The translations under genes and the position numbers were made by a program. From SLNP01 sp964446435 (GTDB taxonomy: Bacteria > Bacteroidota > Bacteroidia > Bacteroidales > VadinHA17), in contig CAYUOS010000129.1 in NCBI GenBank assembly GCA_964446435.1, forward strand, positions 1 to 9,213: 9,213 nt of DNA, given 5' to 3'. Numbering within the stretch: the stretch's first letter is position 1; the number at the start of each line of letters is the position of its first letter. Below the pieces are notes generated by a model. That model did not search any database. It had not been told where the DNA came from and saw nothing but the letters and a program-made list of their open reading frames with translations. This document shows, piece by piece, positions 1 through 5,756 of this stretch.

Positions 1-57
1 CGAAATTTTCCGCTTCAATACCTTCAGCGTCCGTCAAAAGTTTATAATCCAAACGCT
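1..57. other. Sequence unlike DnaK at the window edge (breakpoint, probable artefact)
   Basis: Read leftward, the dnaK frame matches the family up to NKTIG (around position 58). It then gives seven unrelated residues and a stop at 34-36, where the family continues with a conserved R-F-x-L-D-G-I-P-P-A-P segment. That segment is in none of the three leftward frames. One other frame stays open to the edge and reads QRLDYKLLTDAEGIEAENF, which I do not recognise. A low-quality contig end, a chimeric join or a real rearrangement would all look like this; the closeness to the window edge favours an assembly artefact. Confidence 0.55.
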
Positions 58-1404
58 GCCAATGGTTTTGTTTCCGGCAGCCATGGGACGCTCACCCTGA
101 AGTACATGAATCTCGACTGATGGCTGATTGTCTGAAGCAGTTGTGAATGTCTCTGTCTTTTTGGTCGGAATAGTGGTGTTTGACTCTATTAGCCTTGTCA
201 TTACGCCTCCCATGGTTTCAATACCCAGAGACAGTGGGGTCACATCAAGGAGCAGTACGTCCTTCACTTCACCTGTCAGCACACCTCCCTGTATTGCGGC
301 ACCTACAGCAACAACCTCATCAGGATTTACTCCTTTTGAGGGAGCCTTGCCGAAGAACTTCTCGACAACCTGCTGGATGGCAGGTATTCTTGTCGACCCC
401 CCAACAAGAAGCACTTCGTCGATATCTGAGGTCTGAAGACCTGCATCGCTTAGTGCTTTGCGGCATGGTTCCACCACTGCCTGTATAAGTTTGTCAGCGA
501 GCTTCTCGAAATTAGCCCTGGTAAGAGTCTTGACCAGGTGCTTTGGAATACCATCCACCGGCATTATATATGGAAGGTTGATTTCAGTCTGTGTTGAGCT
601 TGAGAGTTCAATCTTGGCCTTCTCTGCAGCCTCCTTGAGTCTTTGCAGTGACATTGGGTCTTTTTTGAGATCGACACCCTCATCCTTCCTGAATTCATCT
701 GCCAGCCAGTCAATAATCACCTGGTCGAAATCGTCTCCTCCAAGGTGTGTGTCACCATTGGTTGACTTTACTTCAAAAACACCATCACCGAGTTCGAGTA
801 TGGAGATGTCAAATGTACCGCCACCGAGGTCGAAGACAGCTATCTTCAGGTCCTGCGACTTTTTATCCAGTCCGTATGCCAGTGAAGCGGCAGTCGGCTC
901 ATTGATTATCCTTTTTACCTTCAGACCGGCAATCTCTCCGGCCTCCTTCGTGGCCTGCCTCTGTGAGTCGCTGAAATATGCAGGTACTGTAATGACTGCC
1001 TCAGTTACTTCCTGACCAAGGTAATCTTCGGCAGTCTTCTTCATCTTCTGAAGGACCATTGCTGATATCTCCTGTGGCGAATAGAGCCTTTCATCAACCT
1101 TGACCCTTGGGGTATTATTATCTCCCTTGATTACCTTATACGGAACCCTCCCGATCTCTTTTGTCACCTTGTCGAAGGTCTCACCCATAAATCGCTTTAT
1201 TGAATAAACCGTTTTTGAGGCGTTTGTAATAGCCTGCCTTTTAGCCGGATCGCCGACTTTACGCTCGCCGTTTTCAACAAAAGCCACAATAGAGGGAGTG
1301 GTCCTTTTCCCTTCACTATTGGGAATTACTACGGGTTCGTTGCCCTCCATTACGGCAACACAAGAGTTTGTGGTTCCAAGATCGATTCCGATTATTTTGC
1401 CCAT
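34..1404 (-). CDS. dnaK: Chaperone DnaK (Hsp70), C-terminally truncated
   Basis: ATP-dependent cytoplasmic Hsp70 chaperone that works with DnaJ and GrpE in folding and stress recovery. The nucleotide-binding domain is complete: phosphate-1 loop GIDLGTTNSC (6-15), conserved INEPTAASLAYG (167-178), phosphate-2 FDLGGGTFDISIL (191-203) and adenosine motif VGGSTRIPAI (334-343). The interdomain linker DVLLLDVTPLSLGIE (382-396) and the first strands of the substrate-binding domain follow (up to about residue 449). DnaK proteins are about 640 residues, so roughly 190 are missing: most of the beta-sandwich and the whole helical lid. The last seven residues (SVWIINF) are not DnaK-like. The start MGKIIGIDLGTTNS is the canonical one. 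No TAnnTTTG box, CIRCE operator or clear ribosome binding site was found upstream. The identity is certain; whether the real genome has an intact gene cannot be judged here. Confidence 0.95.
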   Translation of the reverse strand: MGKIIGIDLGTTNSCVAVMEGNEPVVIPNSEGKRTTPSIVAFVENGERKVGDPAKRQAITNASKTVYSIKRFMGETFDKVTKEIGRVPYKVIKGDNNTPRVKVDERLYSPQEISAMVLQKMKKTAEDYLGQEVTEAVITVPAYFSDSQRQATKEAGEIAGLKVKRIINEPTAASLAYGLDKKSQDLKIAVFDLGGGTFDISILELGDGVFEVKSTNGDTHLGGDDFDQVIIDWLADEFRKDEGVDLKKDPMSLQRLKEAAEKAKIELSSSTQTEINLPYIMPVDGIPKHLVKTLTRANFEKLADKLIQAVVEPCRKALSDAGLQTSDIDEVLLVGGSTRIPAIQQVVEKFFGKAPSKGVNPDEVVAVGAAIQGGVLTGEVKDVLLLDVTPLSLGIETMGGVMTRLIESNTTIPTKKTETFTTASDNQPSVEIHVLQGERPMAAGNKTIGSVWIINF

Positions 1405-1590
1405 TTTATTCTTTATTTAATATTGTTACATTGAGATAATACCTCTTTTCAGCAATCATTATGCCATGGCCGGGGAAAGAGTTTAAATATGGTAAATATG
1501 ACACCATGACCCGGAATCTCATGAAAGTTGACTGTCGATGTGTGACAAAAAGACAGTTGTGATTGCCACATTACATCTGATTTTAATAGT

Positions 1591-1625
1591 GTTGTCAGTT
1601 ATATCAGATTCATTTTGTAGCTTTG
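1591..1625 (+). promoter_or_regulatory. Bacteroidetes-type promoter of panB
   Basis: The -7 box TAGCTTTG (1618-1625, followed by C) fits TAnnTTTG. A weaker GTTG (1591-1594) lies 23 bp upstream as a possible -33 element, at the loose end of the usual spacing. The predicted transcript starts near 1629, leaving a leader of about 20 nt before the ATG at 1650. The box overlaps the TTG at 1623, which therefore cannot be the start codon of this transcript. Confidence 0.55.
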
Positions 1626-1649
1626 CCTCATATACCAAATCTGAATTCA

Positions 1650-2465
1650 ATGTCGGTTCATAAAACTGTCAGGAGGGTAACTACCCATGTACTCTTCGAG
1701 ATGAAGCTGAGGGGGGAGAAGATAGCAATGCTTACCGGTTATGACTATTCGATGGGAAGGATTCTTGATTCCGCAGGTGTTGACATTATCCTGGTAGGTG
1801 ATTCTGCCTCGAATGTTATGGCAGGCTACGAGACTACCCTTCCGATAACCCTTGACAATATGATATATCATGCCGCCTCTGTCGTAAGAGCTGTAAAAAG
1901 GGCACTGGTTGTAGTAGATCTTCCGTTCGGAACCTATCAGGGGAATTCAATGCAGGCACTTGCATCGGCCATCAGGATAATGAAGGAGACAGGTGCCCAC
2001 GCTGTCAAACTGGAGGGAGGCAGGGAGATAGTTGAATCGGTTGAGAGAATACTTTCGGCCGGGATACCTGTAATGGGCCATCTGGGACTCACGCCTCAAT
2101 CGATACATAAGTTTGGAACGTATGTGGTAAGGGCTCGCGACGCCGAAGAGGCAGAGCGTCTGAAAGAGGATGCAAAGAGGCTTGAAGAGAGTGGCATTTT
2201 CGCCCTGGTGCTTGAAAAGATTCCTGCAAAATTGGCGGGGGAGGTGACTTCAAGCTTAAGCATTCCTGTCATAGGAATCGGAGCAGGGCCCCAGGTCGAC
2301 GGTCAGGTGCTTGTGCTTCACGATATGCTGGGTATTACACAGGAGTTTTCCCCACGGTTCCTGAGGAGGTATCATAATCTTTATGATGAAATATCTGATG
2401 CCGTCTCCACATATATAAAGGATGTAAGGTCAGGGGAGTTTCCGAACGAAAAGGAGCAGTATTAA
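1650..2465 (+). CDS. panB: 3-methyl-2-oxobutanoate hydroxymethyltransferase (ketopantoate synthase)
   Basis: Transfers a hydroxymethyl group from 5,10-methylenetetrahydrofolate to 2-oxoisovalerate, giving ketopantoate, the first committed step towards pantothenate and coenzyme A. The 271-residue product has normal family length and forms a TIM barrel. Metal and active-site residues appear where the family predicts: D51 in VGDSASNVMAG, D90 in VVDLPFG, E122 in KLEGG and the catalytic E189 in VLEKIPAKLA; also GHLGLTPQS and the IGIGAGPQVDGQVLV segment. The ATG at 1650 is chosen because PanB proteins of this phylum begin MSVHK and because the promoter -7 box overlaps the upstream in-frame TTG at 1623. 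No panC or panD is in the window. The gene is followed after 15 bp by a pseudouridine synthase, probably co-transcribed. Confidence 0.95.
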   Translation: MSVHKTVRRVTTHVLFEMKLRGEKIAMLTGYDYSMGRILDSAGVDIILVGDSASNVMAGYETTLPITLDNMIYHAASVVRAVKRALVVVDLPFGTYQGNSMQALASAIRIMKETGAHAVKLEGGREIVESVERILSAGIPVMGHLGLTPQSIHKFGTYVVRARDAEEAERLKEDAKRLEESGIFALVLEKIPAKLAGEVTSSLSIPVIGIGAGPQVDGQVLVLHDMLGITQEFSPRFLRRYHNLYDEISDAVSTYIKDVRSGEFPNEKEQY

Positions 2466-2480
2466 AATCAGGGCAGAGAA

Positions 2481-3155
2481 GTGGAGATACTTTACGAGGA
2501 CAACCATATTATAGCCGTCAACAAGCTTGGTTCTGACCTGGTTCAAGGAGACAAGACAGGTGACGAGACCCTTGACAGGAGGATAAAGGATTACCTGAAG
2601 TTAAAATACAACAAACCGGGCGACGCATTTCTGGGGGTGGTACACAGACTTGACAGGCCTGTGAGCGGGGTTGTGTTGTACGCAAAGACATCAAAGGCAT
2701 TGTCACGTCTTAGTGAAATGTTCAGGGAGAAGAAGATAGCCAAGACCTACTGGGCAATAGTCAGTGAGAGTCCCCCGGCTGATGAGGGGGTACTGCTCCA
2801 TTATCTGAGAAAGAACGAACAACAGAATAAATCTTATTCATGGACTCACCCTGTCAAGGGAGCTAAGGAGGCTTCACTGGGTTATCGCATTATCGGCCGG
2901 TCGCAAAGTTATTATCTCCTCGAGGTCGATCTCCATACAGGGCGCCATCACCAGATAAGGTGTCAGCTTTCAACAGTAGGTTGTCCGGTTCGGGGCGATC
3001 TGAAGTATGGTTACAAGAGGTCAAACGAGAACGGTTGCATTGACCTTCATGCCAGGCGCATATCATTCAGACATCCTGTCTCAGGCGGGCAGGTAACAAT
3101 AACTGCCCCGCTTCCGGAAGGGATATTTCGTAAGCTGTTCAGTAATATAGAGTGA
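2481..3155 (+). CDS. RluA-family RNA pseudouridine synthase
   Basis: Isomerises specific uridines in rRNA or tRNA to pseudouridine. The catalytic motif HRLDRPVSG (55-63) contains the nucleophilic aspartate D58. Other family marks are the opening ILYEDNHIIAVNK (3-15), the VDLHTGRHHQIR segment (149-160) and RGDLKYG (171-177). At 224 residues it is a compact member without the N-terminal S4 RNA-binding domain of RluC/RluD, so the substrate cannot be assigned by eye and I give no symbol. The start is GTG at 2481, justified by the immediate onset of the conserved VEILYEDNHI strand; a weak AGGGCAGAGA lies just upstream. It sits 15 bp behind panB with no promoter between them, so it is probably the second gene of a panB operon. 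A hairpin begins 10 bp after its stop codon. Confidence 0.9.
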   Translation: MEILYEDNHIIAVNKLGSDLVQGDKTGDETLDRRIKDYLKLKYNKPGDAFLGVVHRLDRPVSGVVLYAKTSKALSRLSEMFREKKIAKTYWAIVSESPPADEGVLLHYLRKNEQQNKSYSWTHPVKGAKEASLGYRIIGRSQSYYLLEVDLHTGRHHQIRCQLSTVGCPVRGDLKYGYKRSNENGCIDLHARRISFRHPVSGGQVTITAPLPEGIFRKLFSNIE

Positions 3156-3157
3156 AT

Positions 3158-3193
3158 AAAAAAGAGAAGAGTCCTGCGGGCGCAGGACTCTTC
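3158..3193 (-). terminator. Intrinsic terminator acting leftward
   Basis: Two perfect 12-bp arms, GAAGAGTCCTGC (3166-3177) and GCAGGACTCTTC (3182-3193), flank the 4-nt loop GGGC. On the minus strand the stem is followed by TCTTTTTT (3165-3158), an intrinsic-terminator U-tract. On the plus strand it is followed by CGGAATTAG, with no T-run. The structure should therefore stop leftward transcription efficiently, although no annotated leftward gene lies to its right. For the rightward panB-rlu mRNA it may serve only as a protective 3' hairpin. Confidence 0.75.
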
Positions 3194-3257
3194 CGGAATT
3201 AGTACATGAAAGCCTGATTGAAATTGATTTGCTTGCTGTTGTAACCCTGTTTCTAAA

Positions 3258-3286
3258 CCTAACCTAAAACCTAACCTAAAACCTTA
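3258..3286. repeat. Telomere-like 12-bp tandem repeat
   Basis: Two perfect copies of CCTAACCTAAAA (3258-3269 and 3270-3281) are followed by a partial third, CCTTA (3282-3286). Read leftward this is alternating GGTTTTA and GGTTA, with five GG pairs separated by loops of 5, 3, 5 and 3 nt (counting either direction gives loops of 3 or 5). The spacing fits a two-tetrad G-quadruplex on the minus strand or in the predicted RNA. Confidence 0.8.
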
Positions 3287-3318
3287 CACTAGCCTGGCGT
3301 TTCATTACTTTTCTTCTG

Positions 3319-3326
3319 CAAATATA
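3319..3326 (-). promoter_or_regulatory. Leftward -7 promoter box of the candidate small RNA
   Basis: TATATTTG on the minus strand, followed by C, fits the Bacteroidetes TAnnTTTG element. No TTTG -33 box is seen 17-23 bp upstream; that region (about 3344-3353) instead overlaps the first GTTAA repeat. The matching leftward terminator at 3193-3158 makes it more likely to be used than a chance match. Confidence 0.45.
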
Positions 3327-3348
3327 AGGCTGATACAGACGACAGGTG

Positions 3349-3385
3349 GTTAACGTTCGGTTAAAACACGTTAAGGAAAAGTTAA
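3349..3385 (+). promoter_or_regulatory. Four helically phased GTTAA repeats, probable response-regulator binding array
   Basis: GTTAA occurs at 3349-3353, 3360-3364, 3370-3374 and 3381-3385, at intervals of 11, 10 and 11 bp, so all four face the same side of the helix. OmpR/PhoB-family regulators typically bind direct repeats of a short element about 11 bp apart. The array ends six bases before the -33 box of the kinase operon (3392) and begins in the -33 region of the leftward promoter. It is thus placed to control both. The adjacent OmpR-type regulator is the obvious candidate ligand; that is inference. Confidence 0.6.
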
Positions 3386-3391
3386 ACTTCA

Positions 3392-3420
3392 TTTGCCGAT
3401 ATGGTTTAATATTACTTTTG
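3392..3420 (+). promoter_or_regulatory. Promoter of the histidine kinase/response regulator operon
   Basis: The -33 box TTTG (3392-3395) and -7 box TACTTTTG (3413-3420, followed by C) are separated by 17 bp, the best complete match in the window to the Bacteroidetes housekeeping consensus. The start of transcription should fall at about 3424-3426, directly on the kinase ATG at 3425. Confidence 0.7.
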
Positions 3421-3424
3421 CAAT

Positions 3425-5053
3425 ATGAACAGGAAGAGGTTTACATGGCTGATTATTATGATGGTTATATCTCTTGCCGGCATTACCGGAGTGCAGATAT
3501 ACTGGATAAGTAATGCCATCAGAATACGGAATGAGAACTTCGATAATTCAGTGATAAATGCTATGCATACCGCTGTAGGAAATTTCGAATCGTCGAGCCG
3601 TGTATCTTTCTTCAACCAGTTCACTCTAAGGGAGAGAAATTTCAGGGATTCGATAATTGCCGGGTCAGACTTTCTGAATTTTGGAAGGTTATCACCTGCA
3701 TTAAGTGAAGGATTCAATATAAGTATATCGAGCCGGTCGGGCATGGTTATTCCTCCTTCTGTGGGACGGCAGTCAGGAGAACCTGAGGATATTCTGGTTG
3801 ACAGGGTGTTTCCTGAAGGTGACTCCGTCAGCATAGTTATCACATCTCCCGGTTTCAATTCCGATAATGATTCAGCATCATTGGGTGAACCCGGAGAGCG
3901 AAGGATAGTGGTAGGGCAGCAGGATTATATCAGATGGCTTCGTGCAAGGGCCCTGGAGTTGCAGAAACTGAGCGACCAGATGATATCTGAACTGACAGAC
4001 TGGGAGAGCAGGGTAGAGATAGATGACAGGCTTATACGCTATACTCTTAATAAGTATTTCAGTCTTCATGGAGTCAAGCTACCATACGAATTTGCCGTAA
4101 TAAGGGGAGGCAGAATATCGGGTGGACAATATACTCAAGACCACGCAGAGGAGTTGCTTGGCAGCAATTATACTGTCAGCCTATTTCCTGGAAGGATGGT
4201 TAAGGATGATCTCAGGCTGAGTGTGGTTTTCCCGGGTAAGCATGATGTTTTTACCGGTAGTATGTCGTGGATACTGGCAAGTTCACTGCTTTTTTCCATG
4301 ATTGTCCTGGCAACATTTGCTCTCAGTCTGTTTTTCATAATAAGGCAAAAGAAGATATCTGAGATGAGGTCGGATTTCATAAATAACATGACTCATGAGT
4401 TTAAAACGCCGATTGCCACTATCTCTCTGGCAGCAGACACAATTACAAACCCCAGGGTGATCAATGACGAAGCGGGAATAAAGCATTTTGTCTCGATGAT
4501 TAAAAAGGAGAACAGCCGTATGAACAGGCAGGTAGAGACAATTCTCCAGATAGCATCACTAGACAGACACGATATTCAGTTCAGGTTTGGGGATGTACCC
4601 CTTCATACAGTGATTGAAAAGGCAATTGAGGTGATGGAATTCCAGATACAGCAGCGCGGCGGAGTTATAAACCTTAAGCTGGAGGCAATCGACAGTGTGA
4701 TCTATGGTGATGCCGAGCACCTTTCCAATCTTATGCATAACCTTCTTGACAATGCCAACAAGTATTCACCCGAAAGGCCTGAGATAACTGTATCAACCTC
4801 AAACAGGGACAACGGGGTAGTGATATCTGTTGCCGACAAGGGTTCAGGAATGTCGAAATCAGTACAGGCAAGGGTGTTTGAGAGATTTTACAGGCAGCCT
4901 GCAGGCAATATTCATAATGTCAAGGGATTCGGTCTGGGACTTAGTTATGTAAAGTCGATTGTCGAGGCACATAAGGGAGTTATTGAGCTTACTAGTGAAC
5001 CCGGGAAGGGGACCAGGTTCGATATCTATTTACCATTTAACTGGGAGGAATAA
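3425..5053 (+). CDS. Membrane sensor histidine kinase, RprX-like
   Basis: Inner-membrane sensor that autophosphorylates on a histidine and passes the phosphate to the regulator encoded just downstream. Order in the 542-residue protein: basic start and TM1 (8-27), a large periplasmic sensor region (28-280), TM2 (283-306), then HisKA with phospho-acceptor H324 in MTHEFKTP (322-329). The HATPase domain follows, with N box LLDNANKYS (440-448), G1 DKGSGMS (471-477), F box VFERFYR (484-490) and G2 GFGLGLSYVK (501-510). No HAMP domain is apparent between TM2 and HisKA. The periplasmic part, including YFSLHGVKLPYEFAV (211-225) and a VSLFPG strand, resembles sensor regions common in Bacteroidetes kinases; its ligand is unknown. 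The stop codon lies 1 bp before the next ATG, so the pair is translationally coupled. Resemblance to B. fragilis RprX is from memory, so no symbol is given. Confidence 0.92.
   Translation: MNRKRFTWLIIMMVISLAGITGVQIYWISNAIRIRNENFDNSVINAMHTAVGNFESSSRVSFFNQFTLRERNFRDSIIAGSDFLNFGRLSPALSEGFNISISSRSGMVIPPSVGRQSGEPEDILVDRVFPEGDSVSIVITSPGFNSDNDSASLGEPGERRIVVGQQDYIRWLRARALELQKLSDQMISELTDWESRVEIDDRLIRYTLNKYFSLHGVKLPYEFAVIRGGRISGGQYTQDHAEELLGSNYTVSLFPGRMVKDDLRLSVVFPGKHDVFTGSMSWILASSLLFSMIVLATFALSLFFIIRQKKISEMRSDFINNMTHEFKTPIATISLAADTITNPRVINDEAGIKHFVSMIKKENSRMNRQVETILQIASLDRHDIQFRFGDVPLHTVIEKAIEVMEFQIQQRGGVINLKLEAIDSVIYGDAEHLSNLMHNLLDNANKYSPERPEITVSTSNRDNGVVISVADKGSGMSKSVQARVFERFYRQPAGNIHNVKGFGLGLSYVKSIVEAHKGVIELTSEPGKGTRFDIYLPFNWEE
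5043..5048 (+). promoter_or_regulatory. Shine-Dalgarno sequence of the response regulator
   Basis: GGGAGG lies 6 nt before the ATG at 5055, inside the last codons of the kinase. Most genes here show no such site, so its presence fixes this start over the upstream frame opening at 4959 and suggests coupled re-initiation. Confidence 0.75.
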
Positions 5054-5054
5054 T

Positions 5055-5756
5055 ATGGCACGCAAGCAGCAAAAGATATTTCTTGTTGAGGATGACCTTA
5101 GTTTTGGTTCAGTACTCAGGTCTTACCTTGAGCTTAATGACTATTCAGTAGAATGGGTCGATGATGGCAAGAATGCTATGGAGAGATTCAGAAAGGCCTC
5201 ATGGGATATCTGCATTCTTGACATAATGCTTCCGAACGTTGATGGTTTTACTATTGCAGAGGAGATACGAAAGATAAACAGCAAAGTACCTGTTATATTC
5301 CTGACGGCCAAGAAGCTTAAGGAGGATCAGCTGAAGGGGTATGGTGTGGGTGCAGATGACTATATCACAAAGCCCTTCGATACAGACATTCTTCTATGCA
5401 AGATAAAGGCAATTCTCTCAAGGGGTGAGCTGAGCCTTCCTGAGAAGGATATTTATGAGATCGGCAGGTTCATTTTCAACTCAAAGCTACGAGTATTAAC
5501 CATCGGCGACAAGGAGCTGAAGATGTCGCCTAAAGAGGGCCAACTGCTTGAGATGCTTGCGCAAAATCCCAACGGGCTTATCAGCCGCGAGGTTGCCCTT
5601 AAGAAAATATGGGGTAGCGATGATTACTTCACTGCACGAAGCATGGATGTATATATAACGAAGCTCAGAAAATACCTTTCTGATGATCCGTCATTGAATA
5701 TCAAGAATATACACGGGTCGGGATTTCAACTTACAATCAGCGGCGATCAGGACTGA
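5055..5756 (+). CDS. OmpR-family response regulator, RprY-like
   Basis: DNA-binding regulator activated by the kinase immediately upstream. The receiver domain (about 5-122 of 233) has acidic pocket E12-D13-D14, phospho-acceptor D56 in CILDIMLP, switch threonine T84 in IFLTAKK and conserved K106 in DDYITKPF. The winged-helix effector domain (about 130-230) includes SPKEGQLLEML and recognition-helix region ARSMDVYITKLRKYL, ending in the GSGFQL wing. The segment VPVIFLTAKKLKEDQLKGYGV recalls Bacteroides RprY; the match is from memory. The ATG at 5055 is preferred: it follows a clear GGGAGG, and MARKQQKIFLVEDD is a normal beginning for the fold. It follows the kinase by 1 bp. Its end overlaps the convergent cytidine deaminase gene by 20 bp. 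Four phased GTTAA repeats before the kinase gene are a likely autoregulatory target. Confidence 0.95.
   Translation: MARKQQKIFLVEDDLSFGSVLRSYLELNDYSVEWVDDGKNAMERFRKASWDICILDIMLPNVDGFTIAEEIRKINSKVPVIFLTAKKLKEDQLKGYGVGADDYITKPFDTDILLCKIKAILSRGELSLPEKDIYEIGRFIFNSKLRVLTIGDKELKMSPKEGQLLEMLAQNPNGLISREVALKKIWGSDDYFTARSMDVYITKLRKYLSDDPSLNIKNIHGSGFQLTISGDQD

Larger units (their letters stand above)
3158..3315 (-). ncRNA. Candidate small RNA divergent from the kinase/regulator operon
   Basis: This is a prediction from three signals in the right order. A leftward -7 box TATATTTG (3326 to 3319, followed by C) implies a start near 3315. The leftward hairpin with U-tract at 3193-3158 would end it, giving about 155 nt. 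Between them is a G/U-rich, weakly structured stretch with telomere-like repeats (3258-3286). The longest obvious reading frame is only 9 codons (3276-3305). No -33 box is visible, and the first GTTAA element of a putative regulator array occupies the -33 region, as expected for an activator-dependent promoter. I do not recognise a known RNA family. No expression evidence is available, and an untranslated leader or spurious promoter remains possible. Confidence 0.42.

Noticed and set aside
128..1015. Rightward open frames of 100-185 codons across dnaK
   Set aside because: They are antisense shadows of a highly conserved gene and show no motifs or protein-like composition.
1575..1609. Inverted repeat ATCTGAT/ATCAGAT upstream of panB, overlapping the weak -33 element
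   Set aside because: Only 7-bp arms separated by 21 nt in AT-rich DNA; it could be an operator but is within chance expectation.
1623..1649. Upstream TTG start for panB (nine extra residues)
   Set aside because: The TTG lies inside the -7 box TAGCTTTG, so it would not be on the mRNA, and PanB proteins of this phylum begin at MSVHK.
3166..3193. The hairpin after the pseudouridine synthase as a rightward terminator
   Set aside because: No T-run follows it on the plus strand, while the minus strand has TCTTTTTT directly after the stem; at most it protects the mRNA 3' end.
3350..3374. Inverted repeat TTAACG/CGTTAA in the array before the kinase gene
   Set aside because: It follows from overlap of the GTTAA direct repeats; the regular 11-10-11 spacing of four copies is the stronger pattern.
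4959..5054. Longer start for the response regulator inside the kinase gene
   Set aside because: The extra 32 residues are out-of-frame kinase sequence; the ATG at 5055 has a strong GGGAGG and gives a normal receiver start.
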